A stretch of 32,395 bases of DNA from an uncultured Clostridia bacterium. GTDB taxonomy: Bacteria; Bacillota; Clostridia; Lachnospirales; Bianqueaceae. How positions within the stretch are numbered: the stretch's first letter is position 1; each line of letters begins with the position of its first letter. The stretch is from positions 1 to 32,395 of the forward strand of contig CALWBZ010000045.1 of NCBI GenBank assembly GCA_944376225.1. The letters are read 5' to 3'. The notes below the pieces were generated by a model. It was not told the DNA's origin, did no database searches, and saw only the letters and a list, made by a program, of their open reading frames with translations. The translations under genes and the position numbers were made by a program. Positions 1 through 9,130 of this stretch are shown one piece after another.

Positions 1-61
1 CTCGCTCGACACGGAAGATCTCGGAAGCAAGATATGTTGTATTGATCTGCTGCTTGTTCAT
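1..61 (-). CDS. 5' end of an unidentified protein gene (cut by window edge)
   Basis: The first 20 codons are visible and read MNKQQINTTYLASEIFRVER; the rest lies left of the window. The ATG is preceded by a good ribosome binding site (AGGGGTG, about 7 bases upstream) and by a near-consensus promoter, so this is a real gene start and not a chance frame. Too little protein is visible to assign a family. It is transcribed in the same direction as polC but sits beyond the polC terminator with its own promoter, so it is a separate transcription unit. The inverted repeat around its promoter suggests a regulated gene, perhaps a small autoregulated repressor; that is inference only. Confidence 0.6.
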   Translation of the reverse strand, partial: MNKQQINTTYLASEIFRVER

Positions 62-73
62 GGCGCCACCCCT

Positions 74-114
74 TTCGTATTCCCCATTATAGCACAAGAA
101 ATACGAACTGTAAA
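74..114 (-). promoter_or_regulatory. Promoter with flanking inverted repeat for the left-edge gene
   Basis: On the minus strand TTTACA (114-109) and TATAAT (91-86) are separated by exactly 17 bases. The -10 is bracketed by a perfect 8-bp inverted repeat, TTCGTATT at 107-100 and AATACGAA at 81-74 (minus strand). The half-site centres are 26 bp apart, about 2.5 helical turns. This arrangement suits a dimeric repressor covering the promoter. The binding protein is unknown. Confidence 0.65.
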
Positions 115-142
115 GAGGGAATACAAAGGGACGGATCTTGCG

Positions 143-167
143 AAAAAAAGGAACCCCGAAGGGTTCC
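143..167 (-). terminator. Rho-independent terminator of the pyrH-polC operon
   Basis: Read on the minus strand, a 7-bp stem (GGAACCC/GGGTTCC) with a TTCG tetraloop is followed by seven T residues. It starts 11 bases beyond the polC stop codon. Confidence 0.9.
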
Positions 168-178
168 CCTGAGATTTC

Positions 179-3100
179 TTAAAACAGACTCATCTGCATA
201 GACTCTGGCAATTCGTCCAGAATGTGCAGGCGGCGCATCTGCTCCACCGTAGTTTTCGGCACTTTGGCCCTGACGCAGAAATCCTCGACCGTCTTAAAGG
301 GCGCCTCTTCTCTGGCCTGCACGATGCTTTTCGCCGCCGTGGCACCCATCCCCGACAAAGAGGTGAACGGCGGCAGCAGGTGTCCTTCCTCCGTCAGTTT
401 GAATCGATCCGCTCCGGACTTTTCCAGGCTGATGGGATCGAACTGAACTCCGCGGCAGTAGGCCTCGATGACGAGCTCCAATGTGGTGACCATGTCTTTT
501 TCTTTATCGGTGGCTTCCTTGCCGAGCTCCTCGATCCTGGCCTTTTCGTTTCTGGCGATATCCTCACCCTGACACATCAGCTCATAATCGAATCCGGTCG
601 CTCTGATGCTGAAAAAGGCCGCATAGTAAGCTTCTTTATAAAAAACTTTATAGTAAGCGACTCGCAGGGCCATGATGACATAGGCCGTGGCGTGCCCCTT
701 AGGGAACAGATATTTGATCTTCTTACAAGACTTGATATACCAATCCGGCACCCCGGCTTCCGTCATGGCCTGCTCATCCTCCGGCTTCAGTCCTTTGCCT
801 TTTCGAACCGCTTCCATGGTTTTGAAGGAATAGAGATTGTCCATATGATGGCGGATCAGATAGGTCATGATATCGTCACGGGTACAGATGACCTCCGAGA
901 TGGTAGCCACGTGATCTCGGATCAGATCCTGAGCGTTATTGTTCCACACGTCCGTCCCATGGGAAAGCCCGGAAATACGAACCAGATCCGAGAAACACTG
1001 GGGTTTTGTGTCCACCAGCATCTGACGGACAAAACGGGTACCGAACTCGGGAACGCCATAAGTTCCCACCGGGCTTCCGATCTGTTCCGGCGTGACGCCC
1101 AGCGCCTCCGTCCCCAAGAACAGGGAAAGCACTTCTTTATTATCCACAGGGATCGTGGTGGCGTCCACTCCCGTCAGATCCATGAGCATGCGGATCATCG
1201 TGGGATCATCGTGCCCGAGAATATCCAGCTTCAGGAGACGGCCATGCAGCTGATGATAATCGAAATGCGTTGTGATCGTGCCGGTCTCCGCCTTATTGGC
1301 CGGATACTGTACCGGACAGAATTGATAGATGCTGTACCCTTTTGGTACGACCATCTGTCCGCCCGGATGCTGGCCCGTGGTACGCCGCACGCCTGTGCAG
1401 CCTGCTACCAGGCGGCTCATCTCCGCCCGATTGATCCGCATATGATGTTCGTCCACATATTTTTTTACGTATCCATACGCGGTTTTTTCGGCCAGGCCGC
1501 CCATCGTTCCCGCGCGGAACACCTGCGTTTTCCCGAAAAGCTCCTCCGTGAAGGCATGGGCCCTGGGCTGATACTCTCCGGAGAAGTTCAGGTCGATATC
1601 CGGCTCCTTATCTCCGTCGAAACCAAGGAAGGTCTCGAAGGGAATATCATGTCCCTCTTTCATGAGCATGCTGCCGCAGCGAGGACACACCTTATCCGGA
1701 AGGTCAAAGCCGGACTTGCCGGCATTGGCCCGAATTTCTTCGGAATCGAACTCGCTGTACTGGCACTCCTTACAATAGTAATGAGGCTTTAGCGGATTCA
1801 CTTCGGTGATTCCCGCCATCGTCGCCACGAAGGAGGATCCTACGGAGCCCCGGGATCCGACCACATAACCGTCCGCGTTAGAATGCCAGACCAAACGTTG
1901 GGCGATGATATAAAGACTGGCAAAACCGTTCTTGATGATGGAGGTCAGTTCCCGATCCAGACGGGCCTGTACGGGTTCCGGCAGCGGGTCCCCATAAATG
2001 CTTTTCGCCTTATTATGGGTGATCTCCACCAGCTCGTCGTTGGCGCCCGGTATCTCCGGTGTGAAAGTCCCGTCCGGGATAGGTTTAATCTTCTCGATCT
2101 GCTCACTGATCATGACGGGATTGTCGATGACGACTTTATGGGCGGTCTCTTCTCCCAGATAATCGAATTCCCGGAGCATCTCCTCTGTCGTTCTAAAATA
2201 CAGGGGAGCCTGCTGATCCGCGTCGTCAAAGCCCTTCCCCTTTAGAATGATCTTTCTGTAGATTCCGTCCTCCGGATCCATGAAATGCACGTCGCAGGTG
2301 GCCACCACCGGCTTATGGTACTGCTCTCCCAGTTCCACGATCCGGCGGTTGATATCTTTTAGGGCCTCCATATCCGGCACGGTCTGATTCCGCACCATAA
2401 ATTCGTTGTTGCAAAGGGGTTGAATCTCCAGATAGTCGTAGTAATTGACCAGGTTCTCGATGACCTCCGGGCCGTCGTTGTCAAGAACCGCCTGATAGAG
2501 TTCGCCGGCCTCGCAGGCGGTTCCTAAAAGCAGGCCTTCCCGCAGGCGGTTAAACTCGGTCTTAGGAATCCGCGGGACTCGGAAGAAATAGTTCAGATGG
2601 GCGATGGATACCAGTTCATAGAGGTTGCGAAGCCCTGTCAGATTCTTGACCAGGATGATGGCGTGATGGGCTCGGAGACGTTTCACGTCCACCCTTTCCA
2701 TGATGAAGGGATTGATCTCGCCCAGATTCTCCACTTTCTGTTCCCTCAACTCGGTCAGACAGCGTTTGAAGATCTCCGCCGTGGCTCCTGCGTCGTCCAC
2801 CGCTCGGTGATGGTTCTCGAGGGAGACGCCCAAATGCTTGCACACCGCGTCCAGCGTATACCGCTTGAGCTGGTTGTATAGACCTCTGGCCAACGCCAAC
2901 GTATCGATGACCGTAAACGACACCTCGCCCAGTCCCAAATCCCTCGCCTTGGTTTCCATGAAGCCCGAATCGAATCCGGCGTTATGGGCCACCCATACGG
3001 CGCCCTCGCAGAATTTGAGAAATTCGGGAAGAACCTCTTCGATCGGGGGCGCGTCTTTTACCTGCTCGTCGGTGATGCTCGTCAGCTCCGTGATCCTCTC

Positions 3101-4933
3101 CGGGATGGGCACGCGGGGATTGACAAAGGTACTGAAAGTGTCTATTGTCTCCCCGTTTTGCACCTTCACGGCGCCGATCTCGATGATCTGATCCCGTTCT
3201 TTGTTGAAACCGGTGGTCTCGATGTCGAAGACGACGAAGGGCACGGAAAAGTCCTGTCCCTGATCCCTTCTCACCGCTTCTTGCAGATCGTCCACCAGAT
3301 AGGCTTCCACGCCGTAGATGACCTTGATGGGCAGTTTTTCCGCCGCCTCCATGGCTTCCGGGAAGCCCTGCACCACGCCGTGATCCGTGATCGCCACCGC
3401 CGGGTGTCCCCAACGGTTGGCCTGCTGAACCAGCGCCGTGGGAGAGGATACCGCGTCCATCTCACTCATCTTGGTATGCATATGTAATTCCACACGTTTT
3501 TCGGGGGCGTTATCCTCCCTTTGAGGTTTAATCACGCTCTTGCGCCGTCTGATGGCCTTCGCCTGCAGGATCCTGTGATCGCCCTTATAATCGTCCTGCA
3601 TCTCTCCCAGGACCGTAATGCCTTTGCCTGCCTTCAGATCCGAAGCGATCACTTTATACCGCTCCTTATCCACCCGGGCATACACCGGGACGGATCCCGT
3701 ATAGTCCGTGATATCGATGATTAAGGACATGTTGCCGGAACGATCCTCGTTGGCCTCGTGAAGGATGACATCCCCCTGCACGGTCACGGTTCCGCTGACT
3801 GCCTCGATATTGCGCAAAGGCCGCTCGTTCGTATCTTCAAAGGGCGTCCCCAGAATCATCTGATCCATTGCCTCTTTGAGCGCCGGGTCGATGGGATAGT
3901 CCTCCCGGCACAGGGTGATGTGATTGGCGATGAGGGTCACCGCGTGGAGGAAATCATCCTGTCGGGCCGTTCCCTTGGCCATGACCGTCACGCCGCCGAC
4001 AAGCTTTTCTCCCCACTGCTCATACTCCTCCTGGGGAACGAAAGCCTTCACGATGGCCTCCTCCTGATAATCCGTCAGGGTAAGCTGTACCAGAATCTTC
4101 TCCCCTTTGATGGGACGCTCGCTTTTGGCTGACACGATTCCGTGCAGTACGGTTCTCTTACCGTCTTCCAGCGAAGATAACGCCCCAATCTTTCCGGTGA
4201 TGCGTCGTCCGAAGAGCACCTGATCTCCCAGGCTTTCTTCTTCCTCTTCTATCTCATCCGGCTCCATGGGAGGCACGGGGTCATCCCAGGGCAGCTCTCC
4301 AGGCTCCACCATCACCGGATCCGTCGCCGCCATATCCTCTTCTGACGCCGTGGGAACCTGTGTCAAAACCTGACGCAGGATACTTTCTTCCCTCCTTTTT
4401 CGCTCTTCCTCCTGCCGCAGCAGAAGTTCCGGCGCTTCCGTCTCCTCCTGGAGGTGGATCTTGGCGAGTCCGCCCGTGATCTGCTCCATATTCTCCTCCA
4501 GCCTGCCTAGGATTCCGCTGTGACGCAGCAGCCGGGCCTGGTACGAGGGCAGTTTTACTTCCACGCGGCCTTCTTTGCAGATCGCCCTTCGCGGCGACAC
4601 CAGCATCGACACCAACATGGGGTGAACTCCCCGCTCGCTTTCCAAAGCCATATGCCAGGCGTCCTCCCAAATGTCCTCCCCTTCCGTCGGCCTATAGTCT
4701 ACCTCCAGCAAAACCTGCAGCTGATCCTGCATGCCCTCCTGAATCGTCTTTTGCAGGCTGCTGCGCCAGGCGGGAGAAAAGAGATGGCTCGTCTTCGCCT
4801 GAATGCACATCTGCCGGTCCTGCCGCTTGATCCGAATTTCCTGCACGTCAAGAAGAGAGGCCAGTTCCCGCTGCCCCTCGTCTTCGATCCACTTGCCAAA
4901 ATAATCCTTTACCGTCTGTTTACGCGCCTGCAC
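179..4933 (-). CDS. polC: DNA polymerase III alpha subunit, PolC type
   Basis: Replicative DNA polymerase of low-GC Gram-positives, combining polymerase and 3'-5' proofreading in one chain of 1584 residues. Domain order: N-terminal and OB-like region (about 1-480) with an acidic stretch near 190-235; PHP domain starting VELHMHTK (His484, His486), split by a DnaQ-like exonuclease with DIETTG (Asp570, Glu572) and HNAGFD/HRAVDD motifs; then the C-family polymerase with a zinc-type CxxC...CxxC pair, the GSRGSVGSSF motif and the catalytic PDIDLNF (Asp1112, Asp1114). It is roughly 150 residues longer than Bacillus subtilis PolC, the excess lying before the PHP domain. The start is GTG with AGGAATGAGG just upstream. 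The ispG stop lies 6 bases away, so translation is probably coupled. Last gene of the operon, followed by a terminator. Confidence 0.97.
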   Translation of the reverse strand: MQARKQTVKDYFGKWIEDEGQRELASLLDVQEIRIKRQDRQMCIQAKTSHLFSPAWRSSLQKTIQEGMQDQLQVLLEVDYRPTEGEDIWEDAWHMALESERGVHPMLVSMLVSPRRAICKEGRVEVKLPSYQARLLRHSGILGRLEENMEQITGGLAKIHLQEETEAPELLLRQEEERKRREESILRQVLTQVPTASEEDMAATDPVMVEPGELPWDDPVPPMEPDEIEEEEESLGDQVLFGRRITGKIGALSSLEDGKRTVLHGIVSAKSERPIKGEKILVQLTLTDYQEEAIVKAFVPQEEYEQWGEKLVGGVTVMAKGTARQDDFLHAVTLIANHITLCREDYPIDPALKEAMDQMILGTPFEDTNERPLRNIEAVSGTVTVQGDVILHEANEDRSGNMSLIIDITDYTGSVPVYARVDKERYKVIASDLKAGKGITVLGEMQDDYKGDHRILQAKAIRRRKSVIKPQREDNAPEKRVELHMHTKMSEMDAVSSPTALVQQANRWGHPAVAITDHGVVQGFPEAMEAAEKLPIKVIYGVEAYLVDDLQEAVRRDQGQDFSVPFVVFDIETTGFNKERDQIIEIGAVKVQNGETIDTFSTFVNPRVPIPERITELTSITDEQVKDAPPIEEVLPEFLKFCEGAVWVAHNAGFDSGFMETKARDLGLGEVSFTVIDTLALARGLYNQLKRYTLDAVCKHLGVSLENHHRAVDDAGATAEIFKRCLTELREQKVENLGEINPFIMERVDVKRLRAHHAIILVKNLTGLRNLYELVSIAHLNYFFRVPRIPKTEFNRLREGLLLGTACEAGELYQAVLDNDGPEVIENLVNYYDYLEIQPLCNNEFMVRNQTVPDMEALKDINRRIVELGEQYHKPVVATCDVHFMDPEDGIYRKIILKGKGFDDADQQAPLYFRTTEEMLREFDYLGEETAHKVVIDNPVMISEQIEKIKPIPDGTFTPEIPGANDELVEITHNKAKSIYGDPLPEPVQARLDRELTSIIKNGFASLYIIAQRLVWHSNADGYVVGSRGSVGSSFVATMAGITEVNPLKPHYYCKECQYSEFDSEEIRANAGKSGFDLPDKVCPRCGSMLMKEGHDIPFETFLGFDGDKEPDIDLNFSGEYQPRAHAFTEELFGKTQVFRAGTMGGLAEKTAYGYVKKYVDEHHMRINRAEMSRLVAGCTGVRRTTGQHPGGQMVVPKGYSIYQFCPVQYPANKAETGTITTHFDYHQLHGRLLKLDILGHDDPTMIRMLMDLTGVDATTIPVDNKEVLSLFLGTEALGVTPEQIGSPVGTYGVPEFGTRFVRQMLVDTKPQCFSDLVRISGLSHGTDVWNNNAQDLIRDHVATISEVICTRDDIMTYLIRHHMDNLYSFKTMEAVRKGKGLKPEDEQAMTEAGVPDWYIKSCKKIKYLFPKGHATAYVIMALRVAYYKVFYKEAYYAAFFSIRATGFDYELMCQGEDIARNEKARIEELGKEATDKEKDMVTTLELVIEAYCRGVQFDPISLEKSGADRFKLTEEGHLLPPFTSLSGMGATAAKSIVQAREEAPFKTVEDFCVRAKVPKTTVEQMRRLHILDELPESMQMSLF

Positions 4934-4939
4934 GAACCC

Positions 4940-6016
4940 TCATTCCTTTTCTTTCGCCTCTTTTTCCAGAGCTCTCGCTTCTTTTATCAACGCGGATAAA
5001 AGCTGATCCTCCGGAACCTTATATAAAATCTTTCCTTTCTTAAAGACAAGCCCTTCGCCGTGACCGCCCGCGATGCCCAGATCCGCTTCCCTGGCCTCTC
5101 CCGGTCCGTTGACCGCGCCGCCCAGCACCGCGACGCGCATCGGAAGCTCCAGATCTCCCAGGGCTTCCTGGACCTGCTTTGCCAATTTTACCAGATCGAT
5201 GGACGTCCTCCCGCAGGTGGGACAGGAGATGAATTCCACGCCGAAACGGCGCAGCCCCGCGAAGGTCAGGATCTTTTTCGCGGTACGCACTTCCTCTGCC
5301 GGGTCGTCGGTCAAGGATACGCGGATGGTATCCCCGATGCCCGAATGCAGCATGATCCCCAGCCCCATGGCGGACTTGACCGCTCCGTCAAAAAGCGTTC
5401 CCGCCTCGGTCACTCCCAGGTGCAGCGGATAGGGAAACCGCTCGGCAAACCCCAGATAGGCGTCCGCGCAGCGATTCAGATCCGACGCTTTCAACGAGAC
5501 GACGATATCCTCAAAATCGAATTTCTCCAGGAGCCTGACATTCTCCTCCGCGCTTTCGATCAGGGCTTCCACGGTGGACCCATGGTATTTCTCCACCAAG
5601 TCCTTGCGAAGGGATCCCGCGTTGACACCCACGCGGATCGGTACATGATGGGCCTTACAGGTCTCCACCACGGCTCTGACCCGATCCTCCGCGCCGATGT
5701 TCCCGGGATTGATGCGGATCTTATCCGCCCCATGTTCTACGGCCGCGATCGCCAGGCGATAATCGAAATGGATGTCCGCGACCAGCGGAATCGAGATATT
5801 TTCCTTGATCTTCTCCAGGGCTCTGGCAGACTCCATATCCGGCACCGTGACTCGGATAATCTCGCAGCCTGCTTTTTCCAGGGCATGAATCTGCCCGATC
5901 GTCGCGCCATAGTCTTCTGTCTTTGTATTCGTCATCGACTGGATCCTTATGGGCGCTCCGCCTCCCAGCGTAAGACCTCCCACCTGAACCTGTTTTGTCT
6001 TTTCTCGCGTATACAT
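4940..6016 (-). CDS. ispG: 4-hydroxy-3-methylbut-2-en-1-yl diphosphate synthase (IspG), with one Fe-S cysteine replaced by Gly
   Basis: Penultimate MEP-pathway enzyme, converting MEcPP to HMBPP with a [4Fe-4S] cluster (358 residues). The TIM-barrel part shows the usual ADIHFD, KIRINPGNIG and RVGVNAGS segments. The C-terminal part carries the first two cluster cysteines in SCPTCGR (Cys265, Cys268). Bacterial IspG normally continues with a third ligand in GC-[AVI]-VNGPGEA (Cys305 in E. coli). Here the segment reads LGGAVNGPGEA, with the codon GGC for Gly300 where TGC is expected; Glu in NGPGEA is retained. This could be a real substitution that weakens the cluster, or a one-base sequence error. 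Start ATG with GGAGAG upstream; 16 bases after rseP. Confidence 0.95.
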   Translation of the reverse strand: MYTREKTKQVQVGGLTLGGGAPIRIQSMTNTKTEDYGATIGQIHALEKAGCEIIRVTVPDMESARALEKIKENISIPLVADIHFDYRLAIAAVEHGADKIRINPGNIGAEDRVRAVVETCKAHHVPIRVGVNAGSLRKDLVEKYHGSTVEALIESAEENVRLLEKFDFEDIVVSLKASDLNRCADAYLGFAERFPYPLHLGVTEAGTLFDGAVKSAMGLGIMLHSGIGDTIRVSLTDDPAEEVRTAKKILTFAGLRRFGVEFISCPTCGRTSIDLVKLAKQVQEALGDLELPMRVAVLGGAVNGPGEAREADLGIAGGHGEGLVFKKGKILYKVPEDQLLSALIKEARALEKEAKEKE

Positions 6017-6032
6017 TTCACACTCTCCGATA

Positions 6033-7118
6033 TTACCTAAAAAGTCTTACGATATCCTGATAGGCCACAAAAACCATCAGCAGCATCAATAACAAAAAAC
6101 CTGCCGTATAGATGCCGTTTTCCAGACGCTTGGAAATGGGCTTGCGTCTGATCGCCTCGATGGCCAGAAACACCAGGCGGCTTCCGTCCAGCGCCGGGAT
6201 GGGAAACAAATTCATGACGCCCATATTGACGGACAGAAGCGCCGTCAGGCTCAGCACATTCAGGATGCCGCTCCAGACATCCACCCGCGCCGCCTCGCTG
6301 TAGGACTCGCCTACCACGCTGACGATCCCGATGGGACCCATCATATTTTCCGCCGATGCCTGCCCGGTCACCAACTGCACCACACTGCGAATGACGACTT
6401 CCACATTCCCCGCCATCTGCCAGAAGGACTGGCTTATGGTGGCCCAGACGACCTCGGGGAGCACGCCCCATCCCTCCGTCTCCAGGATCTCTCCCCAGCT
6501 TTGACTGCGTCCTTCCGCGGTAATTCCGATGCGGTAGCGTTCCAGTTCCTCATCATACTTGGGTGTGATGAGGACGGTATCCGTACTGCCGTCCGTTTTT
6601 TCCACCGTGATTTCCACAGGTTCCCCTCCAACATCCAAAAGGGCATACTGCAAATCCTGAAAGATATGCACCGATTTTCCGTTGATCCGAATGATCCTGT
6701 CCCCGGCCGTAAGTCCCGCCGCCTGGGCTCCGTACCCTTCGTCCAGGGCTCCGATCACCGTGGTGGCATATCCGGTGGAGACGATCACCACCACGGTGAG
6801 AATAAAGGCGGTGAGGATGTTCATCAGAGGCCCCGCCGCCACGATGGTCATACGGGCCCACACCGGCTTTTCGGAAAAGGAATTCTCGCCCTCCGCCTCC
6901 TCCGACTCCCCCAACATCTGGCAAAATCCGCCGATGGGGAAAAGCCGCCAGGAAAATACCGTCCCCGTCTTCTTTGACGTATGGCTTACGATCTTAGGTC
7001 CCATGCCCAGGGCAAACTCCTGCACAAAAACGCCGTTCGCTCTTGCCGCGATGAAATGCCCCCACTCATGAATCAGGATCATGAAACTAAAGACCAGTAT
7101 GGCGATGATGATCCCCAA
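6033..7118 (-). CDS. rseP: RIP metalloprotease RseP/RasP (site-2 protease)
   Basis: Membrane-embedded zinc protease that cleaves anti-sigma factors and signal-peptide remnants. The 361-residue protein starts with a hydrophobic segment carrying HEWGH (His17, Glu18, His21). It continues with a second membrane region (AAGPLMN), a PDZ domain around 125-205, and a C-terminal membrane pair carrying NLFPIPALDG (303-312), the motif that supplies the third zinc ligand. The start is TTG, chosen because AGGTGGG lies just upstream and the hydrophobic first helix begins there. It lies between dxr and ispG; B. subtilis has rasP at the same place but proS downstream instead of ispG. Confidence 0.95.
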   Translation of the reverse strand: MGIIIAILVFSFMILIHEWGHFIAARANGVFVQEFALGMGPKIVSHTSKKTGTVFSWRLFPIGGFCQMLGESEEAEGENSFSEKPVWARMTIVAAGPLMNILTAFILTVVVIVSTGYATTVIGALDEGYGAQAAGLTAGDRIIRINGKSVHIFQDLQYALLDVGGEPVEITVEKTDGSTDTVLITPKYDEELERYRIGITAEGRSQSWGEILETEGWGVLPEVVWATISQSFWQMAGNVEVVIRSVVQLVTGQASAENMMGPIGIVSVVGESYSEAARVDVWSGILNVLSLTALLSVNMGVMNLFPIPALDGSRLVFLAIEAIRRKPISKRLENGIYTAGFLLLMLLMVFVAYQDIVRLFR

Positions 7119-7139
7119 TCCGTTCCCACCTTTCTATTC

Positions 7140-8291
7140 TTAACCTGCAAACTCCTGCCGAATCCCTTGCTCCAGGGCAAATACATCCTCCAGAGTGTAA
7201 GCTTCCTTTGAAAATCCGTGTGTGTCGGCCCACTCCATGCCCCGCTCGATCCATCGGTAGATCTCTGTAAACCCGATGCGATCCGCCAAAAAGGCTGATA
7301 CGGCGCATTCGTTCGCGGCATTCAGCGCCACGGGGAAGAGTCCGCCCCTCCTCATGGCCTCTCTGGCCAGGGGCAGGGCGACGAAGACTTCCTCGTCGGG
7401 CTTCTCAAAGGTCATCGTACCGACCTTCGTGAGATCCAGGGGTTCCACCACCCGTTCCCCCCGCTGGGGGTATTCCAGCGCCACCTGAATCGGCAGCCGC
7501 ATATCCGCCACCGCCAGCTGGGCCAGGACGGAGCCGTCTGTAAGCTCGATCATGGAATGCACGATGCTCTGGGGATGCACCAAAACCTGGATTCGGTCCG
7601 GCGGACAATCGAAAAGCCACCTTGCCTCGATCATCTCCAACCCTTTATTGACCATGGAGGCCGAATCGATGGTGATCTTGGCCCCCATGTTCCAGTTGGG
7701 ATGCTTGAGGGCCTGCTCTTTTTTCACCTTCGTAAGGGCTTCTCCGCTCATTCCTCGAAAGGGGCCTCCGGAAGCCGTCAATATGATTTTATGCAGACTT
7801 CCCGGCTCTATGCCCGCAAGACATTGAAAGATGGCCCCATGCTCGCTGTCCACCGGCAGGATCCGCACGCCTTTCTCCCGGGCTAAGTCCATAATCAGCC
7901 GGCCGGCGCACACGAGGGTCTCTTTGTTGGCCAGGGCAATGTCCTTTCCCGCCTCGATCGCCCGTATGGTGGGACGCAATCCGATCATCCCCACCATGGC
8001 CGTCACTACGATATCCGCCTCTTCGAGGGAGACCGCCTCCAAAAGTCCTTCCATGCCGCAGACCAGGCGCGTCTCTTTCTCCTGCCACCGCGGCAGAAGG
8101 CTCCGGTACGCCGTTTCGTCGTAGACCACGGCGACGCGAGGTCGAAACTTCCTCACCTGTTCCGTCAGCTTCTCCACGGATGAGCGAACCGCCAGCGCCA
8201 CGATCCGAAATTTCTCCGGCGCCCTCGCCGCCACGTCCAGCGTCTGCGTCCCGATCGATCCTGTGGATCCCAGTACCACGATGTTTTTCAT
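7140..8291 (-). CDS. dxr: 1-deoxy-D-xylulose 5-phosphate reductoisomerase
   Basis: First committed step of the MEP pathway: DXP to 2-C-methyl-D-erythritol 4-phosphate, using NADPH and a divalent metal. The 383-residue protein shows the N-terminal Rossmann motif GSTGSIG (8-14), the metal-binding DSEHGAIFQC, the substrate segment HPNWNMG, and NKGLEMIEARWLF with the conserved Lys and Glu. No catalytic residue appears to be missing. Its ATG overlaps the cdsA stop as ATGA. Together with ispG here and ispF at 25894-26367, it shows the organism makes isoprenoids by the MEP route. Confidence 0.97.
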   Translation of the reverse strand: MKNIVVLGSTGSIGTQTLDVAARAPEKFRIVALAVRSSVEKLTEQVRKFRPRVAVVYDETAYRSLLPRWQEKETRLVCGMEGLLEAVSLEEADIVVTAMVGMIGLRPTIRAIEAGKDIALANKETLVCAGRLIMDLAREKGVRILPVDSEHGAIFQCLAGIEPGSLHKIILTASGGPFRGMSGEALTKVKKEQALKHPNWNMGAKITIDSASMVNKGLEMIEARWLFDCPPDRIQVLVHPQSIVHSMIELTDGSVLAQLAVADMRLPIQVALEYPQRGERVVEPLDLTKVGTMTFEKPDEEVFVALPLAREAMRRGGLFPVALNAANECAVSAFLADRIGFTEIYRWIERGMEWADTHGFSKEAYTLEDVFALEQGIRQEFAG

Positions 8292-9118
8292 GCTAAAACT
8301 CCCTTTATGACAAAGATCACGATCATGACCGCCGGTCCCACGAGAAGCGTCGAATCGAATCGATCCAGGATGCCGCCATGACCCGGTATCAGATTGCCGA
8401 AGTCTTTAATGCCCATGACCCGCTTGACGGAGGAGGCGAACAAATCTCCCAGCTGCCCCAGGAGGGCGCCCACCAAGCCGATGAAAAAGCTCATGATATA
8501 AAGTTCCCCGCTCTCCATATGAACGAAGGGACTGATACAGAGGGCATACAGGAGGGACAGCAGAATCGCCCCCAGCGTCCCGCCTATCGCTCCCTCCACC
8601 GTCTTCTTGGGACTCAGGTGGGGGGACATCTTATGCCGGCCAAAGAACCGGCCGGCCAGATAGGCGCATGTATCGCATCCCCAGGAGGCCATGAACACAT
8701 ACCATACATAGAAGATCCCGTCCTCCTGCTCCCGCAGGAAGTACAAGGATGAAAACAATACGGGAACGTAAAGAATCCCCGTCAATGTGAGGGCTCCGTC
8801 CTCGATCCGTCTCTTAGGATACGAGATCACGCTCCCGATCATGAGCGCCATGAAAACGACGATGATATAGAGCATGAAGAGTCCCGTCTCCCAAAACGCC
8901 TCCGGCCATATCGCCGTAAGAACGTAATAGAAAAGGGCTGCCGTCATGCCCAGATATCCGTAAGGGCGATGCCCGCCGGCGCCCGCCGCCCGGTAAAACT
9001 CCCACAGGCCGATTAGGCTCATGGCCAAAAGGCCCGTCAGCAGGAAATAATCGCCCACATACATCAGCCCGATCATGATGAGGATCAGAATGACTCCGCT
9101 GACCGTTCTCTTAAGCAT
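8288..9118 (-). CDS. cdsA: Phosphatidate cytidylyltransferase
   Basis: Integral membrane enzyme making CDP-diacylglycerol from CTP and phosphatidate, the branch point for phospholipid headgroups. The 276-residue protein has about eight hydrophobic segments. Its C-terminal part carries the family signature: KTVEGAIGG followed by KRVMGIKDFGNLIPGHGGILDR, with the conserved Lys-Asp, His-Gly-Gly and Asp-Arg-x-Asp residues. ATG with GAGGAGGGG upstream, 12 bases after uppS; its stop overlaps the dxr start by 4 bases. Confidence 0.96.
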   Translation of the reverse strand: MLKRTVSGVILILIMIGLMYVGDYFLLTGLLAMSLIGLWEFYRAAGAGGHRPYGYLGMTAALFYYVLTAIWPEAFWETGLFMLYIIVVFMALMIGSVISYPKRRIEDGALTLTGILYVPVLFSSLYFLREQEDGIFYVWYVFMASWGCDTCAYLAGRFFGRHKMSPHLSPKKTVEGAIGGTLGAILLSLLYALCISPFVHMESGELYIMSFFIGLVGALLGQLGDLFASSVKRVMGIKDFGNLIPGHGGILDRFDSTLLVGPAVMIVIFVIKGVLA

Positions 9119-9130
9119 CCTACCCCTCCT

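Noticed and set aside
224-1792. Long open frame (522 codons) on the plus strand inside polC
   Set aside because: Antisense shadow of a GC-rich gene. No ribosome site, no family-like sequence, and polC motifs on the other strand are unambiguous.
5060-6040. 326-codon plus-strand frame opposite ispG
   Set aside because: Mirror frame of ispG with no recognisable domains or start signals.
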